DNA of 34,938 nucleotides, taken from the NCBI GenBank assembly GCA_012719315.1, contig JAAYAP010000014.1, positions 1 to 34,938 on the forward strand, read 5' to 3'. Shown one piece after another: positions 7,036 to 16,700 of the stretch (its first letter is position 1; the number at the start of each line of letters is the position of its first letter). This stretch comes from Methanobacteriota archaeon (GTDB lineage Archaea; Thermoplasmatota; Thermoplasmata; Methanomassiliicoccales; Methanomethylophilaceae). The position numbers and the translations under genes were made by a program. Under the pieces are notes generated by a model. That model was not told where the DNA came from and ran no database searches. It worked only from the letters and a program-made list of their open reading frames with translations.

Positions 7036-7556
7036 TCCCGGTCAGAGTCTATGACGAGTGCCAATGCGATCCCCGCAAGTGCACCGCCAAGCGGATGCTG
7101 AGGTTCGGTCTCGCCCGGGAGGCGAAGCGGCTGTCCGACATCCCTCCCGGCTCGGTGGTGCTGTCGCCGTTCGCGGACCGGGTGCTGTCGCCGGCCGACC
7201 GCCGGCACGCCCGCAGGGGGCTGGTGGTCATGGACCTCACCTGGTCGCACATAGACGGGTTCCCGAAGGTCAGACGCGTCGAGGAGCGGGCGTTGCCGTA
7301 TCTGCTGGCCGCCAACCCGGTCAATTGGGGACGGCCCCTGGAGCTCAACAGCGCCGAGGCGGTGCTGGCGGCCCTGGTCATCCTCGGGGAGACGGAGCAG
7401 GCCGGGACCTTCATGGGGCGGTTCAACTGGGCTCCCGAGTTCATGAGGCTCAACGGGGACCTGCTGGCGGGTTATTCCGCGGCGAAGGACGGCGCCGAGG
7501 TCGCGAGGATACAGGAGGAGTACATCGCCTCCGTCGCGGATTCCCCCCGGACGTGA
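7032..7556 (+). CDS. tsr3: Tsr3-type rRNA aminocarboxypropyltransferase (DUF367)
   Basis: A 174-residue protein of the Tsr3 family. In yeast this enzyme transfers the aminocarboxypropyl group of SAM to a hypermodified pseudouridine in small-subunit rRNA, and archaeal homologues share the fold. Recognisable are the N-terminal RVYDECQCDPRKCTAKRM, VVMDLTWSHID, and the conserved LPYLLAANPVNWGRPLELNSAEA stretch that carries the SAM-binding SPOUT-like core. FNWAPEFMRLN near the end is also typical. The ATG at 7032 overlaps the previous stop, indicating translational coupling. With NMD3 downstream, it makes this run partly a ribosome-maturation set. Confidence 0.92.
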   Translation: MIPVRVYDECQCDPRKCTAKRMLRFGLAREAKRLSDIPPGSVVLSPFADRVLSPADRRHARRGLVVMDLTWSHIDGFPKVRRVEERALPYLLAANPVNWGRPLELNSAEAVLAALVILGETEQAGTFMGRFNWAPEFMRLNGDLLAGYSAAKDGAEVARIQEEYIASVADSPRT

Positions 7557-7573
7557 GGCGCCGCGACATGACA

Positions 7574-7601
7574 CTTTATTTACACGGGCATCGTTAGGAG
7601 G
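7574..7601 (+). promoter_or_regulatory. Promoter and strong Shine-Dalgarno of the wHTH-mcm run
   Basis: A TATA-like ctttattta at 7574-7582 stands in the 51-bp gap after tsr3. A perfect AGGAGG at 7596-7601 lies six bases before the ATG at 7608. The gap and box suggest a separate promoter for wHTH, mcm and the genes behind them. Confidence 0.5.
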
Positions 7602-7607
7602 AAGCAG

Positions 7608-7841
7608 ATGCAGGATGATATCGCGCCGTTGGTTTGGAAGGTCATGGACGGGACGCCGTTGACCACCGGGGAGGTGATCGGGAGACTGGACGACCAGTTC
7701 CGCCACAGATGCCCGGACGACATGGCCAAGGCCCTCAACCGGCTGCGGAGGAGGGGGCTGATCAAAGGCGAGGTCTCCGCGGACGCCGGCGGGTGGGTCT
7801 GGTGGACGGACGCGGAGTGCCTTGCGCGGAGGGACGGGTGA
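7608..7841 (+). CDS. Small winged-helix protein upstream of mcm
   Basis: A 77-residue protein with a winged-helix pattern: PLTTGEVIGRLDDQF (helices 1-2), then DDMAKALNRLRRRGLIKGEV (recognition helix and first wing strand), then a Trp-rich wing (GGWVWWTDAEC). It is not GINS, which usually accompanies archaeal mcm. The strong ribosome site fixes the start. Its TGA is two bases before the mcm ATG, so the two are almost certainly co-expressed. It may bind DNA at the origin, regulate the operon, or be an accessory of MCM. I know no named family for it. Confidence 0.8.
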   Translation: MQDDIAPLVWKVMDGTPLTTGEVIGRLDDQFRHRCPDDMAKALNRLRRRGLIKGEVSADAGGWVWWTDAECLARRDG

Positions 7842-7843
7842 CG

Positions 7844-9946
7844 ATGTCGGGATTCCAGGAGCAGGACATAAAGGCCGGATGGGAGGCGATCCTCGGCGAC
7901 GACCGGTACAGGCTCATCATCGCGGACACGGCCGCGAACTACCCCGAGAAGAAGAGCGTGACCGTCTCGTACAAGGACATCGAGGCCTATGACATAGATT
8001 TCGCGCTGAACGTCCTGGAGTACCCGGACCTGTTCATCGCCAAAGGCAAGGAGACGATCAAGGCCTCCCTGCCCCCGACATGGGACGGCAAGCGGGAGGT
8101 CAACCTCCGGATCGTCGAGCTGCCCCGCGACGCCAAGGTCGACATCCGCCACCTGCGGTCCAAGCACCTCGGCAAACTGGTGGCCGTGGAGGGGCTGGTC
8201 AGGAAGGCGACCTCGGTCCGCCCGAGGATGACGCACGCCCTGTTCAGGTGCGCCCGCTGCAACGCGGAGATGTGGGAGGAGCAGAAGAGCATGATCCTGA
8301 AGGAGCCGATCATGTGCGTCAACGCCGAGAGCGGCTGCAACAAACAGGCCGTGCGTTTCATCCTGGACGACAAGCAGTCGCTGTACAAGGACACGCAGAA
8401 GGTCGAGATCCAGGAGAGCCCGGAGGGATTGCGGGGCGGAGCCCAGCCCGAGCGGCTGTCGGGCTACGTCGAGGACGACATCTCCGGGGCGATAACCGCA
8501 GGCAACCGGGTGACGATGAACGGCATCATCCGCTCGGTGGAGAAGCCCGAGCGCGACAAGACCACCGTCTTCGAGATCTACATCGACGTGATGTCGGTGG
8601 AATTCGAGCAGCACGAGTACGACGACATACAGATCACCGAAGAGGACGAGGAGCAGATCCTCGCGATGTCGCGCGACCCCGCGCTCTTCGAGAGGATCGT
8701 GGCTTCGATATCCCCGACGATCTTCGGCATGGACGAGGTCAAGAGCGCCATCGCCCTGCAGCTGTTCGGCGGCTGCCACAAGGAGATGGACGACAAGACC
8801 TCGATAAGAGGGGATATACACATCCTGCTGGTCGGGGACCCGGGCGTGGCCAAGTCGCAGATCCTCCGGTACATGAGCCTGCTCGCCCCGCGCGGCATAT
8901 ACGCATCCGGCAAATCGGCTTCGGCGGCGGGACTCACGGCCGCCGCGGTCAAAGACGATTTCGGCGACGGGAGATGGACGCTCGAGGCGGGCGCCCTGGT
9001 GCTGGCCGACAAGGGTCTGGCTTGCATCGACGAATTGGACAAGATGACCACCCAGGACCGTTCCTCGCTGCATGAGGCGATGGAATCGCAGAGGATCTCC
9101 GTCGCGAAGGCGGGGATCACCGCCACGCTCCAGTGCAGATGCTCCATGCTCGCCGCCGCCAATCCCAAGTTCGGCAGGTTCGAGACCGAGAACATGGGCA
9201 CCCTCAACGAGCAGATCGACCTGCCTCCGGCGCTGATGTCGCGTTTCGATCTGCTGTTCGTGCTCACCGACCGGCCCGACCGCGTCAAGGACGCGGAGCT
9301 GTCGTCCCACATACTGGGGGTCCATCGCCGCGGCGAGATCAGGCAGATGGCGGAGGGGGCGGCCATCGACGGCATCGACGCCGAGGCCATCTGGGAATCG
9401 ACGAAGGGCGTCAAACCGTTCTACGACGTGGAGATCCTCAGGAAGTACGTCGCCTACTCCAAGCGCATCGTGCCGGTGATGTCCGATGCCGCGACGCGCA
9501 TCATCCAGGACAGCTATCTCAAAATCAGGGACATGGGCAGGGCGGACGGGACGATAACGATAACCGCGAGGCAGCTGGAGGCGCTGGTGCGCCTGTCCGA
9601 AGCCTCGGCGAGGCTGAGGCTCAACCGGGTCGTGGAGGAATCGGATGCCAAACGCGCGGTCGGCCTGGTGGAGTACTACCTGTCCGAGTTCGCATCCAGC
9701 AACGGCGGCCTCTGGGATATGAGCGCGATCGATTCGAACTACACCAAGAGGGACCGCGACCGCAACAAGACGGTGATGAGGATCATCGATATGTTCGGCT
9801 CCTCGGACGGCATCTCGCTGGAGGAGATCCTCGTCCATGCATCGAACGACGGCATGACCGACGACGAGGTCAAGAAGATCCTCCGCAACCTGGCCACGGA
9901 AGGGATGCTCTTCAATCCGCGCGCGGACATGTACAAGAGGGCTTGA
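7844..9946 (+). CDS. mcm: Replicative DNA helicase MCM
   Basis: A 700-residue minichromosome maintenance helicase that unwinds DNA at the fork as a hexamer. The N-terminal domain carries a zinc-binding set (CARC near residue 136, then CVNAESGC). The AAA+ domain shows Walker A GDPGVAKSQ near 331-339, Walker B in ACIDELDKM near 395, and the arginine-finger element SRFDLLFVL near 466. A C-terminal winged helix follows (SLEEILVHASNDGMTDDEVKKILRNL). The ATG at 7844 gives the expected start; upstream in this frame is only the shadow of the wHTH gene. The next gene, DUF424, begins one base after the stop. Confidence 0.97.
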   Translation: MSGFQEQDIKAGWEAILGDDRYRLIIADTAANYPEKKSVTVSYKDIEAYDIDFALNVLEYPDLFIAKGKETIKASLPPTWDGKREVNLRIVELPRDAKVDIRHLRSKHLGKLVAVEGLVRKATSVRPRMTHALFRCARCNAEMWEEQKSMILKEPIMCVNAESGCNKQAVRFILDDKQSLYKDTQKVEIQESPEGLRGGAQPERLSGYVEDDISGAITAGNRVTMNGIIRSVEKPERDKTTVFEIYIDVMSVEFEQHEYDDIQITEEDEEQILAMSRDPALFERIVASISPTIFGMDEVKSAIALQLFGGCHKEMDDKTSIRGDIHILLVGDPGVAKSQILRYMSLLAPRGIYASGKSASAAGLTAAAVKDDFGDGRWTLEAGALVLADKGLACIDELDKMTTQDRSSLHEAMESQRISVAKAGITATLQCRCSMLAAANPKFGRFETENMGTLNEQIDLPPALMSRFDLLFVLTDRPDRVKDAELSSHILGVHRRGEIRQMAEGAAIDGIDAEAIWESTKGVKPFYDVEILRKYVAYSKRIVPVMSDAATRIIQDSYLKIRDMGRADGTITITARQLEALVRLSEASARLRLNRVVEESDAKRAVGLVEYYLSEFASSNGGLWDMSAIDSNYTKRDRDRNKTVMRIIDMFGSSDGISLEEILVHASNDGMTDDEVKKILRNLATEGMLFNPRADMYKRA

Positions 9947-9947
9947 A

Positions 9948-10241
9948 ATGGTATACGTCAGGATACACGTTCACGAGAACGACCGGATACTGGCCGCCTG
10001 CGACGAGGACATCCTGGGGATGACGTTCAGAGGCGGAGGGGCGAGGATAACCGTCTCCGAGCGGTTCTACTGCGGGGAATCCGTCTCCGAGGAGACCTTC
10101 CTGGAGCGCACCCGCTCGGCATCGGTGATCAACATGGTGGGCAACGCCGTCATCGGGGTCGCGGTGCGCGAAGGGCTCGTCTCGGCGGACTGCGTCATGG
10201 ACATCGGCGGGGTGAAGCACGCCCAGGTGGTGATGATGTGA
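9948..10241 (+). CDS. DUF424 family protein
   Basis: A 97-residue archaeal conserved protein matching DUF424 (COG2412) features: an N-terminal strand, the ILAACDEDILGMTFRGGG turn, FYCGESVSEE, an INMVGNAVIGVAV segment and the terminal GGVKHAQVVMM. The molecular function is not established. Genes of this family commonly neighbour translation factors, and here it lies between mcm and nmd3. Its stop overlaps the nmd3 GTG start (GTGA, 10238-10241), so the two are translationally coupled. Confidence 0.85.
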   Translation: MVYVRIHVHENDRILAACDEDILGMTFRGGGARITVSERFYCGESVSEETFLERTRSASVINMVGNAVIGVAVREGLVSADCVMDIGGVKHAQVVMM

Positions 10242-11275
10242 GGTTCTGCGTCAGATGCGGCAAGGATGTCGAGGAAGTGATAGACGGGCTGTGCACGGAA
10301 TGCTTCCTGGACGGCCGCAAGCTGCTGTCGCTGCCGCACCACGTCGATCTGCAGATGTGCACCAACTGCGGGGAGTTCCGCATCCGCAACGCATGGGTCC
10401 CGGTATCGCGGCCGCAGGCGGCGGAGGACGTGGCGATCGAGCATCTCTCGGCGATCAGGGAGGCGGAGGTCCTCGAGGTCGCGGCCGAGGCCGAGGAGCT
10501 TGACGAGAACAACTACCTCGTTCATGTCCGGGCGCTGCTGGAGGTCTCGGACGTCACCCTGGACGCCGAGGACGAGACCGTCGTCCGCGTGAAGAACACG
10601 GTCTGCAAGCGGTGCTCCAGGTACCTCGGCAACTACTACGAGTCGATAATCCAGATCCGCACCCGTCGCAAGGACCTGCCGCCGCGGCTCAGGCGCGAGG
10701 TGCTGGGGCGCATCGACGGCCAGGTGGCGGCGCAGGCGAAGAACAACCGCAACATCTTCATCTCGAAGATCGAGGATGTGCCCGGCGGGGTGGACGTCTA
10801 CCTGTCCTCGATCCAGCTGGGCAAGGCCATCGCCAAGGTCCTGTCGGACGCCTATTCGGCGGAATCGAAAGAGGCGTTCAAGCTCGTGGGCCAGACCCGC
10901 GACGGTCAGGACATGTTCAGGATAACCTATCTGGTCCGCCTGCCGGACTTCCACGTCGGCGACATCGTGAGGTATGCGGGCGGTCTGCACCTGCTCTCGA
11001 GGATCTTCGCCTCCGGAGGCAGGATCACCGCGCTCGCGGACTTCAGGGACCGCAACCTGAAGCATACGGAGATGGAGGGGCTGGAGGTGGTCCTCGGAGC
11101 CGACGAGCTGATCGACGCCGTCGTGGTGTCCAGATCGGAGACCGAGATCCAGATCCTCCACCCGACGACATACGAGACCATCGACCTGGTCGTGCCGGCG
11201 GGGACGCCGGCCGCGGAGACGGCCAAGGTCGCGAACATAGACGGCACGATCCTCTTCGTGCCCGAACGGATGTGA
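10238..11275 (+). CDS. nmd3: NMD3-related 60S/50S maturation protein
   Basis: A 345-residue archaeal homologue of NMD3, the eukaryotic large-subunit export adaptor; in archaea it is taken to act in large-subunit maturation or quality control. Zinc-binding Cys pairs are visible in FCVRCGKDVEEVIDGLCTEC, MCTNCGEF and VCKRCSRYLGNYYE, followed by the conserved QIRTRRKDLP and the KNNRNIFISKIEDVPGG region. The C-terminal half has the SH3/OB-like parts (GDIVRYAGGLHLLSR). The start is GTG, fixed by overlap with the preceding stop. A fumarase gene follows after 4 bp, which is unrelated in function. Confidence 0.93.
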   Translation: MRFCVRCGKDVEEVIDGLCTECFLDGRKLLSLPHHVDLQMCTNCGEFRIRNAWVPVSRPQAAEDVAIEHLSAIREAEVLEVAAEAEELDENNYLVHVRALLEVSDVTLDAEDETVVRVKNTVCKRCSRYLGNYYESIIQIRTRRKDLPPRLRREVLGRIDGQVAAQAKNNRNIFISKIEDVPGGVDVYLSSIQLGKAIAKVLSDAYSAESKEAFKLVGQTRDGQDMFRITYLVRLPDFHVGDIVRYAGGLHLLSRIFASGGRITALADFRDRNLKHTEMEGLEVVLGADELIDAVVVSRSETEIQILHPTTYETIDLVVPAGTPAAETAKVANIDGTILFVPERM

Positions 11276-11279
11276 ACAG

Positions 11280-12155
11280 ATGTCTGTGATAAAGCTTCCC
11301 GAATCCATCGAGGACGTGGTGGTCAACCTGCTGCGTCTGGCCAACACGAAACTGCCCCAGGACATCGGATGGGCGCTGGAGTCCGCTGCCGCCTGGGAGC
11401 CGAACGCCATCGCCTCCACCCAGCTGGGGGCGGTGCTGGACAACGTCAGGAAAGCGGGTCTGCTGGGGAGGCCGATGTGCCAGGACACCGGCATACCGGT
11501 GTTCTACGTCAAGGGCGGATACGACCCCTCCATCGCCGACGCCATCGCGCGGGGTGTGGAGAGGGCGACGCGGGAGATCCCGCTGCGGCCCAACACCGTC
11601 GATCCGCTGACCCGGGAGAACGACGGCAGGAACCTCGGCAGGGGCATGCCCGTGATCCATCACCTGCCGTCCGACGGCGATTACACGGAGATAACCGTCC
11701 TGGTCAAAGGGGCGGGCTCCGAGAACATGACCCGCCTCGGCATGCTCGACCCCTCGGACGGGGTCGCGGGCGTGATGCGCTTCGTCGTCGACGCCGTCCT
11801 GGATGCCGGGGGCCGGCCGTGCCCTCCCGGAGTGGTCGGCGTGGGCATCGGCGGCATGGCCGATGAGTGCGTCGCCATGGCCAAACGGGTGCTGGCGAGG
11901 CCGATCGACGAGGAGAACCCCGACCCCGTCCTCAGGGAGATGGAGGAGGACCTCTTCGTCAGGCTCAACGGCAGCGGGCTCGGGCCGATGGGGCTCGGCG
12001 GTTCCGCCACGGTGCTGGCGGTCCGGATCGACAAGGCGCACTGCCACACGGCGAGTCTGCCGGTGGCGGTCAACATCGGCTGCTGGGCCACACGCAGGGC
12101 CTCGGTGAGGCTCGGCGCGGGCGACGCGGTCTACAGTCAGGGGGCATGGCTGTGA
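11280..12155 (+). CDS. Class I fumarate hydratase, alpha (Fe-S) subunit
   Basis: A 291-residue N-terminal-type subunit of the oxygen-sensitive [4Fe-4S] fumarase (FumA/TtdA family), which interconverts fumarate and malate. The three expected cluster cysteines are in PMCQDTGIP, RPCPPGVVG and NIGCWATRR. Conserved KGAGSENMTRLGML and GPMGLGGSATVLAV are also present. In methanogens it forms part of the incomplete reductive citric acid path. It could in principle be a tartrate dehydratase, which has the same architecture. The beta subunit start overlaps its 3' end by ten bases. Confidence 0.93.
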   Translation: MSVIKLPESIEDVVVNLLRLANTKLPQDIGWALESAAAWEPNAIASTQLGAVLDNVRKAGLLGRPMCQDTGIPVFYVKGGYDPSIADAIARGVERATREIPLRPNTVDPLTRENDGRNLGRGMPVIHHLPSDGDYTEITVLVKGAGSENMTRLGMLDPSDGVAGVMRFVVDAVLDAGGRPCPPGVVGVGIGGMADECVAMAKRVLARPIDEENPDPVLREMEEDLFVRLNGSGLGPMGLGGSATVLAVRIDKAHCHTASLPVAVNIGCWATRRASVRLGAGDAVYSQGAWL

Positions 12156-12715
12156 AACGCATCCGGCTGCCGCTCTCACATGACGACGTGCGCGGACTGC
12201 GGATCGGCGAGGTCGTGTCGGCCAGCGGCCCGCTGGTCACCGGCAGGGACGCGGTGCAGATGCGCGCGCTCGACTACCATGACCGGGGCAAGGTCGTGCC
12301 TAAGGAGCTCGAGGGCGCCACGCTGTTCCATTGCGGGCCGATCATGGCCCGGGGGCCGAACGGATGGACGGTGGTGGCGGCCGGGCCGACCACCAGCGCC
12401 CGGATGGACAAAGCGGGGCCGGAGATGATCAGGACGTTCTCCGTCAGAGCGGTCATCGGCAAGGGCGGGATGTCGCAGGACGTCCTCGAGGCGATGCGGG
12501 AGGTCGGATGCGTCTACCTCGCCGCCACGGGCGGCACCGCGGTGTCGCTGGCCGAGAGCCTGCCGCGGGTCAGAGGCGTCGAATGGGAGGATCTGGGCAT
12601 GGCCGAGGCGATGTGGCTGCTCGAGGCCGAGAACCTGGGCCCGCTGGTCGTCGCCATGGACGCCCACGGCAACAGCCTCTACGAGGATGTCAGGAGATCG
12701 CTGAAGAGGAGTTAA
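12146..12715 (+). CDS. Class I fumarate hydratase, beta subunit
   Basis: A 189-residue C-terminal-type fumarase subunit, separate from alpha as is common in archaea. Motifs: LRIGEVVSASGPLVTGRDA, FHCGPIMARGPNGWTVVAAGPTTSARMD, VIGKGGMSQDVLEAM, and AATGGTAVSLAESL. The ATG at 12146 overlaps the alpha subunit, supporting co-translation of the complex. The stop TAA (12713-12715) overlaps the stop of the minus-strand membrane protein, leaving no spacer. Confidence 0.93.
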   Translation: MAVKRIRLPLSHDDVRGLRIGEVVSASGPLVTGRDAVQMRALDYHDRGKVVPKELEGATLFHCGPIMARGPNGWTVVAAGPTTSARMDKAGPEMIRTFSVRAVIGKGGMSQDVLEAMREVGCVYLAATGGTAVSLAESLPRVRGVEWEDLGMAEAMWLLEAENLGPLVVAMDAHGNSLYEDVRRSLKRS

Positions 12716-13578
12716 CGTATCAAAACCGGGATCTCGTCGTCGTCGGCCTCTTCTTCGACATGGGTGTCGTCGATGATCCCGAGGTCGTCGCCCTTGGCGC
12801 GGGCCAACATGAACATCGAGGCCGAGAACGTGATGCCCAGCAGCACGCTCGCGATCATGAGGACATGGGCGGTGCCGAGCCCGAAGTAGGTGTTGCTGCT
12901 CTTCTGGACCAGGATCACCGTCGGCACGACGGTTGTGCCGCTGGCGGTGATCACGACCGGTTCGCTGGAGACGAAGCCGTTGCGGCTGACTTTCAGGTAG
13001 TACTCCCCGGTGGGGCATTGAACGGAGTACCTGCCGCCGGAGTCGGTGCTGCCGTTGTAGATACTGCCCGTGCTGCTCGAGATCAGCACCACATCGGCGC
13101 CGATGACCTGGCCCCCCGCATACGAGATGACACCGGTGACGACCGCGTAGGAGGTGCTCATGACGGCCGCCTGCATGCCGTTCGCCCCCGAGGTGATCCT
13201 GTATGTGTTGTGGACGTCGGGCTCGAGCCCGGCGAGGCTGAGTGGCAGGTATCCGTCGATATCGGCCTGCTCGCCGACGTTGGGACAAGCCCTCAGAGTG
13301 TACCCCTCTTTGGTGAACTTAATCCGCAGACCCTCGGACGAAGGCACGGACACCGAGAAGAACCCGTCGGGATCGGTGACGTCGATGTAGTCGGTGTTGA
13401 TGATGCGGATGGTGACCGTCACGCCTTCCAGCGGCATGTTCCCTTTGGGCTGGGTGTCGATGACGTAGCCTTCTACGGAATACGTCTCGGATGCCCCGGA
13501 TGCATCCGCGGCGAACGCCGGCAGCATCAGCAGGGCGATGAACAGCGCCAAGGCGGGCAACATCAGCTTGCGTCTCAT
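12712..13578 (-). CDS. Exported, membrane-anchored protein with two carboxypeptidase-regulatory-like domains
   Basis: A 288-residue surface protein. The N-terminus (MRRKLMLPALALFIALLMLPAFA) is a signal peptide. Two beta-sandwich repeats of the carboxypeptidase regulatory/transthyretin type follow: SVEGYVIDT...PLEGVTVTIR...DGFFSVSVP and VVTGVISYAGGQVIGADVVL...DSGGRYSVQCPTGEYYLKVS. One transmembrane helix (about 238-262, MIASVLLGITFSASMFML) then leads to an acidic cytoplasmic tail (EEEADDDEIPV). Such domains usually mediate adhesion or stabilise larger surface assemblies; no enzyme domain is present. ATG at 13578 is preferred over a GTG two codons upstream. A TATA-like box lies at 13601-13611. 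Confidence 0.8.
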   Translation of the reverse strand: MRRKLMLPALALFIALLMLPAFAADASGASETYSVEGYVIDTQPKGNMPLEGVTVTIRIINTDYIDVTDPDGFFSVSVPSSEGLRIKFTKEGYTLRACPNVGEQADIDGYLPLSLAGLEPDVHNTYRITSGANGMQAAVMSTSYAVVTGVISYAGGQVIGADVVLISSSTGSIYNGSTDSGGRYSVQCPTGEYYLKVSRNGFVSSEPVVITASGTTVVPTVILVQKSSNTYFGLGTAHVLMIASVLLGITFSASMFMLARAKGDDLGIIDDTHVEEEADDDEIPVLIR

Positions 13579-13600
13579 CGCCACACCATCGTGTTACCTG

Positions 13601-13611
13601 TCTTTATATCT
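13601..13611 (-). promoter_or_regulatory. TATA-like box of the exported protein gene
   Basis: On the minus strand agatataaaga stands 23-33 bp before the ATG at 13578. Good spacing for a leaderless archaeal transcript. Confidence 0.5.
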
Positions 13612-13646
13612 TCCACTCGGCAGCGGCAGGCGGGGCCGGGGCTTCC

Positions 13647-13663
13647 GCGGCCCGCGGGGCCGC
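13647..13663. other. GC-only hairpin between divergent promoters
   Basis: GCGGCCC (13647-13653) and GGGCCGC (13657-13663) form a perfect 7-bp stem over GCG. It lies between the A/T boxes of the exported-protein gene and the lhr gene, so it may insulate or regulate the pair, or be a chance product of GC-rich sequence. Confidence 0.3.
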
Positions 13664-13672
13664 CCCTCGGGA

Positions 13673-13682
13673 GTAATAAATA
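13673..13682 (+). promoter_or_regulatory. TATA-like box of the long lhr gene
   Basis: gtaataaata lies about 40-50 bp before the proposed TTG start. An AGGTGAG Shine-Dalgarno-like run at 13712-13718 lies three bases before the TTG, supporting that unusual start. Confidence 0.45.
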
Positions 13683-13721
13683 CATCCTCCTCATAAGGTA
13701 AACGTTCATCCAGGTGAGTGT

Positions 13722-16700
13722 TTGGAACGGATTGATAGAGAGTACAGCATGGAGGAGGTGATGGGCCTGATGGAGCCCACGGTCTCCGAATGGTTCTACG
13801 AGCGTTTCGACGATCTCACCGAGCCCCAGTCCAAGGCGATCCCGGTGATCCACGAACGCCGCAACGTGCTGGTCTCGTCCCCCACCGGCTCGGGCAAGAC
13901 GCTCACCGCATTCACGAGCATCATCAACGAATTGGTCAGGTACGCGTCGGAAGGCCGTCTGGAGGAGCGGATCTACTGCATCTACATCTCCCCCCTTAAA
14001 GCCCTGGCCAACGACGTCAACAGGAACCTGAACGGGCCGCTGGAGGAGATGAGGCGGATCGCCGAGGAGAGGGGCCTGACCGTGCCCGACATCAGGGTCG
14101 CCGTGCGTTCGGGCGACACCTCCCAGAGCGACAGGCAGAAGATGGTGCGGCGTCCGCCGCACATCCTGATCACGACTCCGGAGTCGCTCTCGCTCATACT
14201 CGCCGCCCCCAAGTTCAGCGAGAGCTTCAAAGACGTGGAATGGGTGATCCTCGACGAGATACACGACATCTGCGAGTCGAAACGAGGCGTGCTGCTCTCG
14301 CTCTCGCTCGAGCGGCTGAGGCACTTCTGCAACCGCGACTTCACCAGGATCGGCCTGTCGGCGACCCTCGCCCCCATGGATGCGATCGCCGGCTATCTGG
14401 TGGGGTGCGATCCCGACGGCGGCATCCGCGATGTCGCCCTGATTGAGTCCGATTCCAAGAAGATGCTCGATCTGGAGGTGATCTGCCCGACCGAGGACAT
14501 GACCACACTGTCCTCCGACATCGTCAACTCGATGATGTACGATAAACTGAAGGACCTCGTCGACACGCACGAGACCACCCTGATCTTCACGAACACGCGA
14601 TCCGGGGCGGAGAGCGTGGTGTACAAACTCAAGGAGAGGGGCTTGGAGAGCATCGAGGTGCACCACAGCTCCCTGGGCAAGGAGATCCGCCTCGATGTCG
14701 AGGAGCGCCTCAAACGGGGGGAGATCAGATGCGTGGTCTCGTCCACCTCGCTGGAGCTGGGCATCGACATCGGCTCGGTCGACCTCGTCTGCCAGATCGG
14801 CTCGCCCAAGTCGGTGGCCAAGGGATTGCAGCGGATCGGCAGGTCGGGGCACAGCTTCGGCAGGGTGGCCAAAGGGCGCCTGCTGGTGTTCGACCCGGAC
14901 GACCTGGTCGAGTGCGCGGTCATGTGCCGCGCCGCGCATCGCAGCGACATCGATCGCGTGGGGATCCCGGAGAACTGCCTGGACGTGCTCGCCCAGGCGG
15001 TGGTGGGGATGAGCCTCGAATCCAGATGGGAGGAGGATGACGCCTATGCGCTGGTCAAGGGCGCGTACAACTACCGCAACCTGCCGAGGGAGAGCTTCAT
15101 CAACGTGCTCAGGTACCTGGGCAGCAAGGACGAGCACGAGGGCGTGTACTCGAAGATCTGGTACGACGAGGAGGAGCGGACCTTCGGCAGGAAGAGAGGG
15201 TCCCGGATGATCTACCTGATGAACCTGGGGACCATCCCCGAGGAGGCCAACTACCGGGTGGTGACCAACCGCGGCACGGTCGCCGGCGAGCTGTCCGAGA
15301 AGTTCGTCGAGAGGCTCTCGCCGAAGGATGTCTTCGTGCTCGGCGGCAGGTCCTTCGAGTTCGTGCGCTCCAAAGGGATGATGGCCTACGTCAAGGAGGC
15401 TGCGGGGAGGAAACCGACCGTGCCCTCCTGGGCGGGGGAGATGCTCCCGCGGAGCTTCGACCTTTCCTTAGACATCGCCGAGTTCAGGAAGGAGATGGTG
15501 CAGCGCATCGACGGCGACACGGAGACGCTGATCGCCGAGATGACGTACGAGTTCGACATCGACGACGGCTCGGCCAGGAGCATCGTATCCTACATGCGCG
15601 AGCAGAGGGCGGTCACGGGGTTCATCCCGGACATCGACACCCTGGCCATCGAGGAGTACATCGACCCGTCCGACAACCAGAGGATCATCTTCCACTTCCC
15701 GTTCGGCAGGAGGGTCAACGACGCCCTGTCGCGGGCGTACGCGTACCGGATGACCAACATCCTCGGGTCCAACGTGTCCGTGACCATCACCGACGACAAT
15801 TTCATGATCGGCACTTCCAGGAGGATCGACATCGAGCGGATCCCGGGGATGCTGTCCCCGTCGGACCTGCAGACGATCCTGAGGAAATCGATCAAGAACT
15901 CGGAGATCTTCAAGCTGAGGTTCAGGCACACCGCCGCCCGCAGCTTCATGATCCTCCGCAGTTACAAAGGCCGGCCGATCTCGGTCAACCGGCAGCAGGT
16001 GCGCTCGTCGTACCTGCTGGAGGCGCTCGGCAACATGGAGAACGAGCCTGTCATCGAGGAGACCTACCGCGAGGTGCTCGAGGACGACATGGACCTGAAG
16101 AACGCCGTCCGGGTGCTGGAGATGATCGAGGCCGGCACCGCGGTCCGCACGATCAGGTTCAGCGGCACGCCGTCGCCGTTCGCGCACTCGATAATCCTCT
16201 CGGGATTCTCCGACATCGTCCTGATGGAGGACCGGTCCGCGCTGCTCAGGGAGCTGCACCGCAAGGTGCTGGTCAAGGCCTTGGGGGACTCGGTCAGGGA
16301 TTTCGAGTTCGACGAGGACACGGTCGTCCCCTACTTCCGGCAGAAGATCGGGCGCGTGGCCGCCAAAGGGGACATACCCGCGCTGCTGATGCGCACCGGC
16401 CCGCTGCAGGCGATGCGGGAGCGCGGACGGCACATCTACGCCTACTGCGACGTCGAACGCAAGACGGTCGACGGTTGGATCGGCGAGCTGCTCAGGGAGG
16501 GCGGGATCGGCACGGTGTTCATGGACGAGCCGCACATCATGGCCGCATCCGAGGTGCCCGTCTATGCGGCGGCCACCGTCAAGGAGCGCGAGCTGAGCGA
16601 GCTGGATGCGCAGGTCTACGGCCGTGTGGAGCAGAGGACGGCCCTGAAGGAGATCGCCGACGGCCTGGAGGCGAGCGAGGACGCGGTATCCAGGTCCCTG

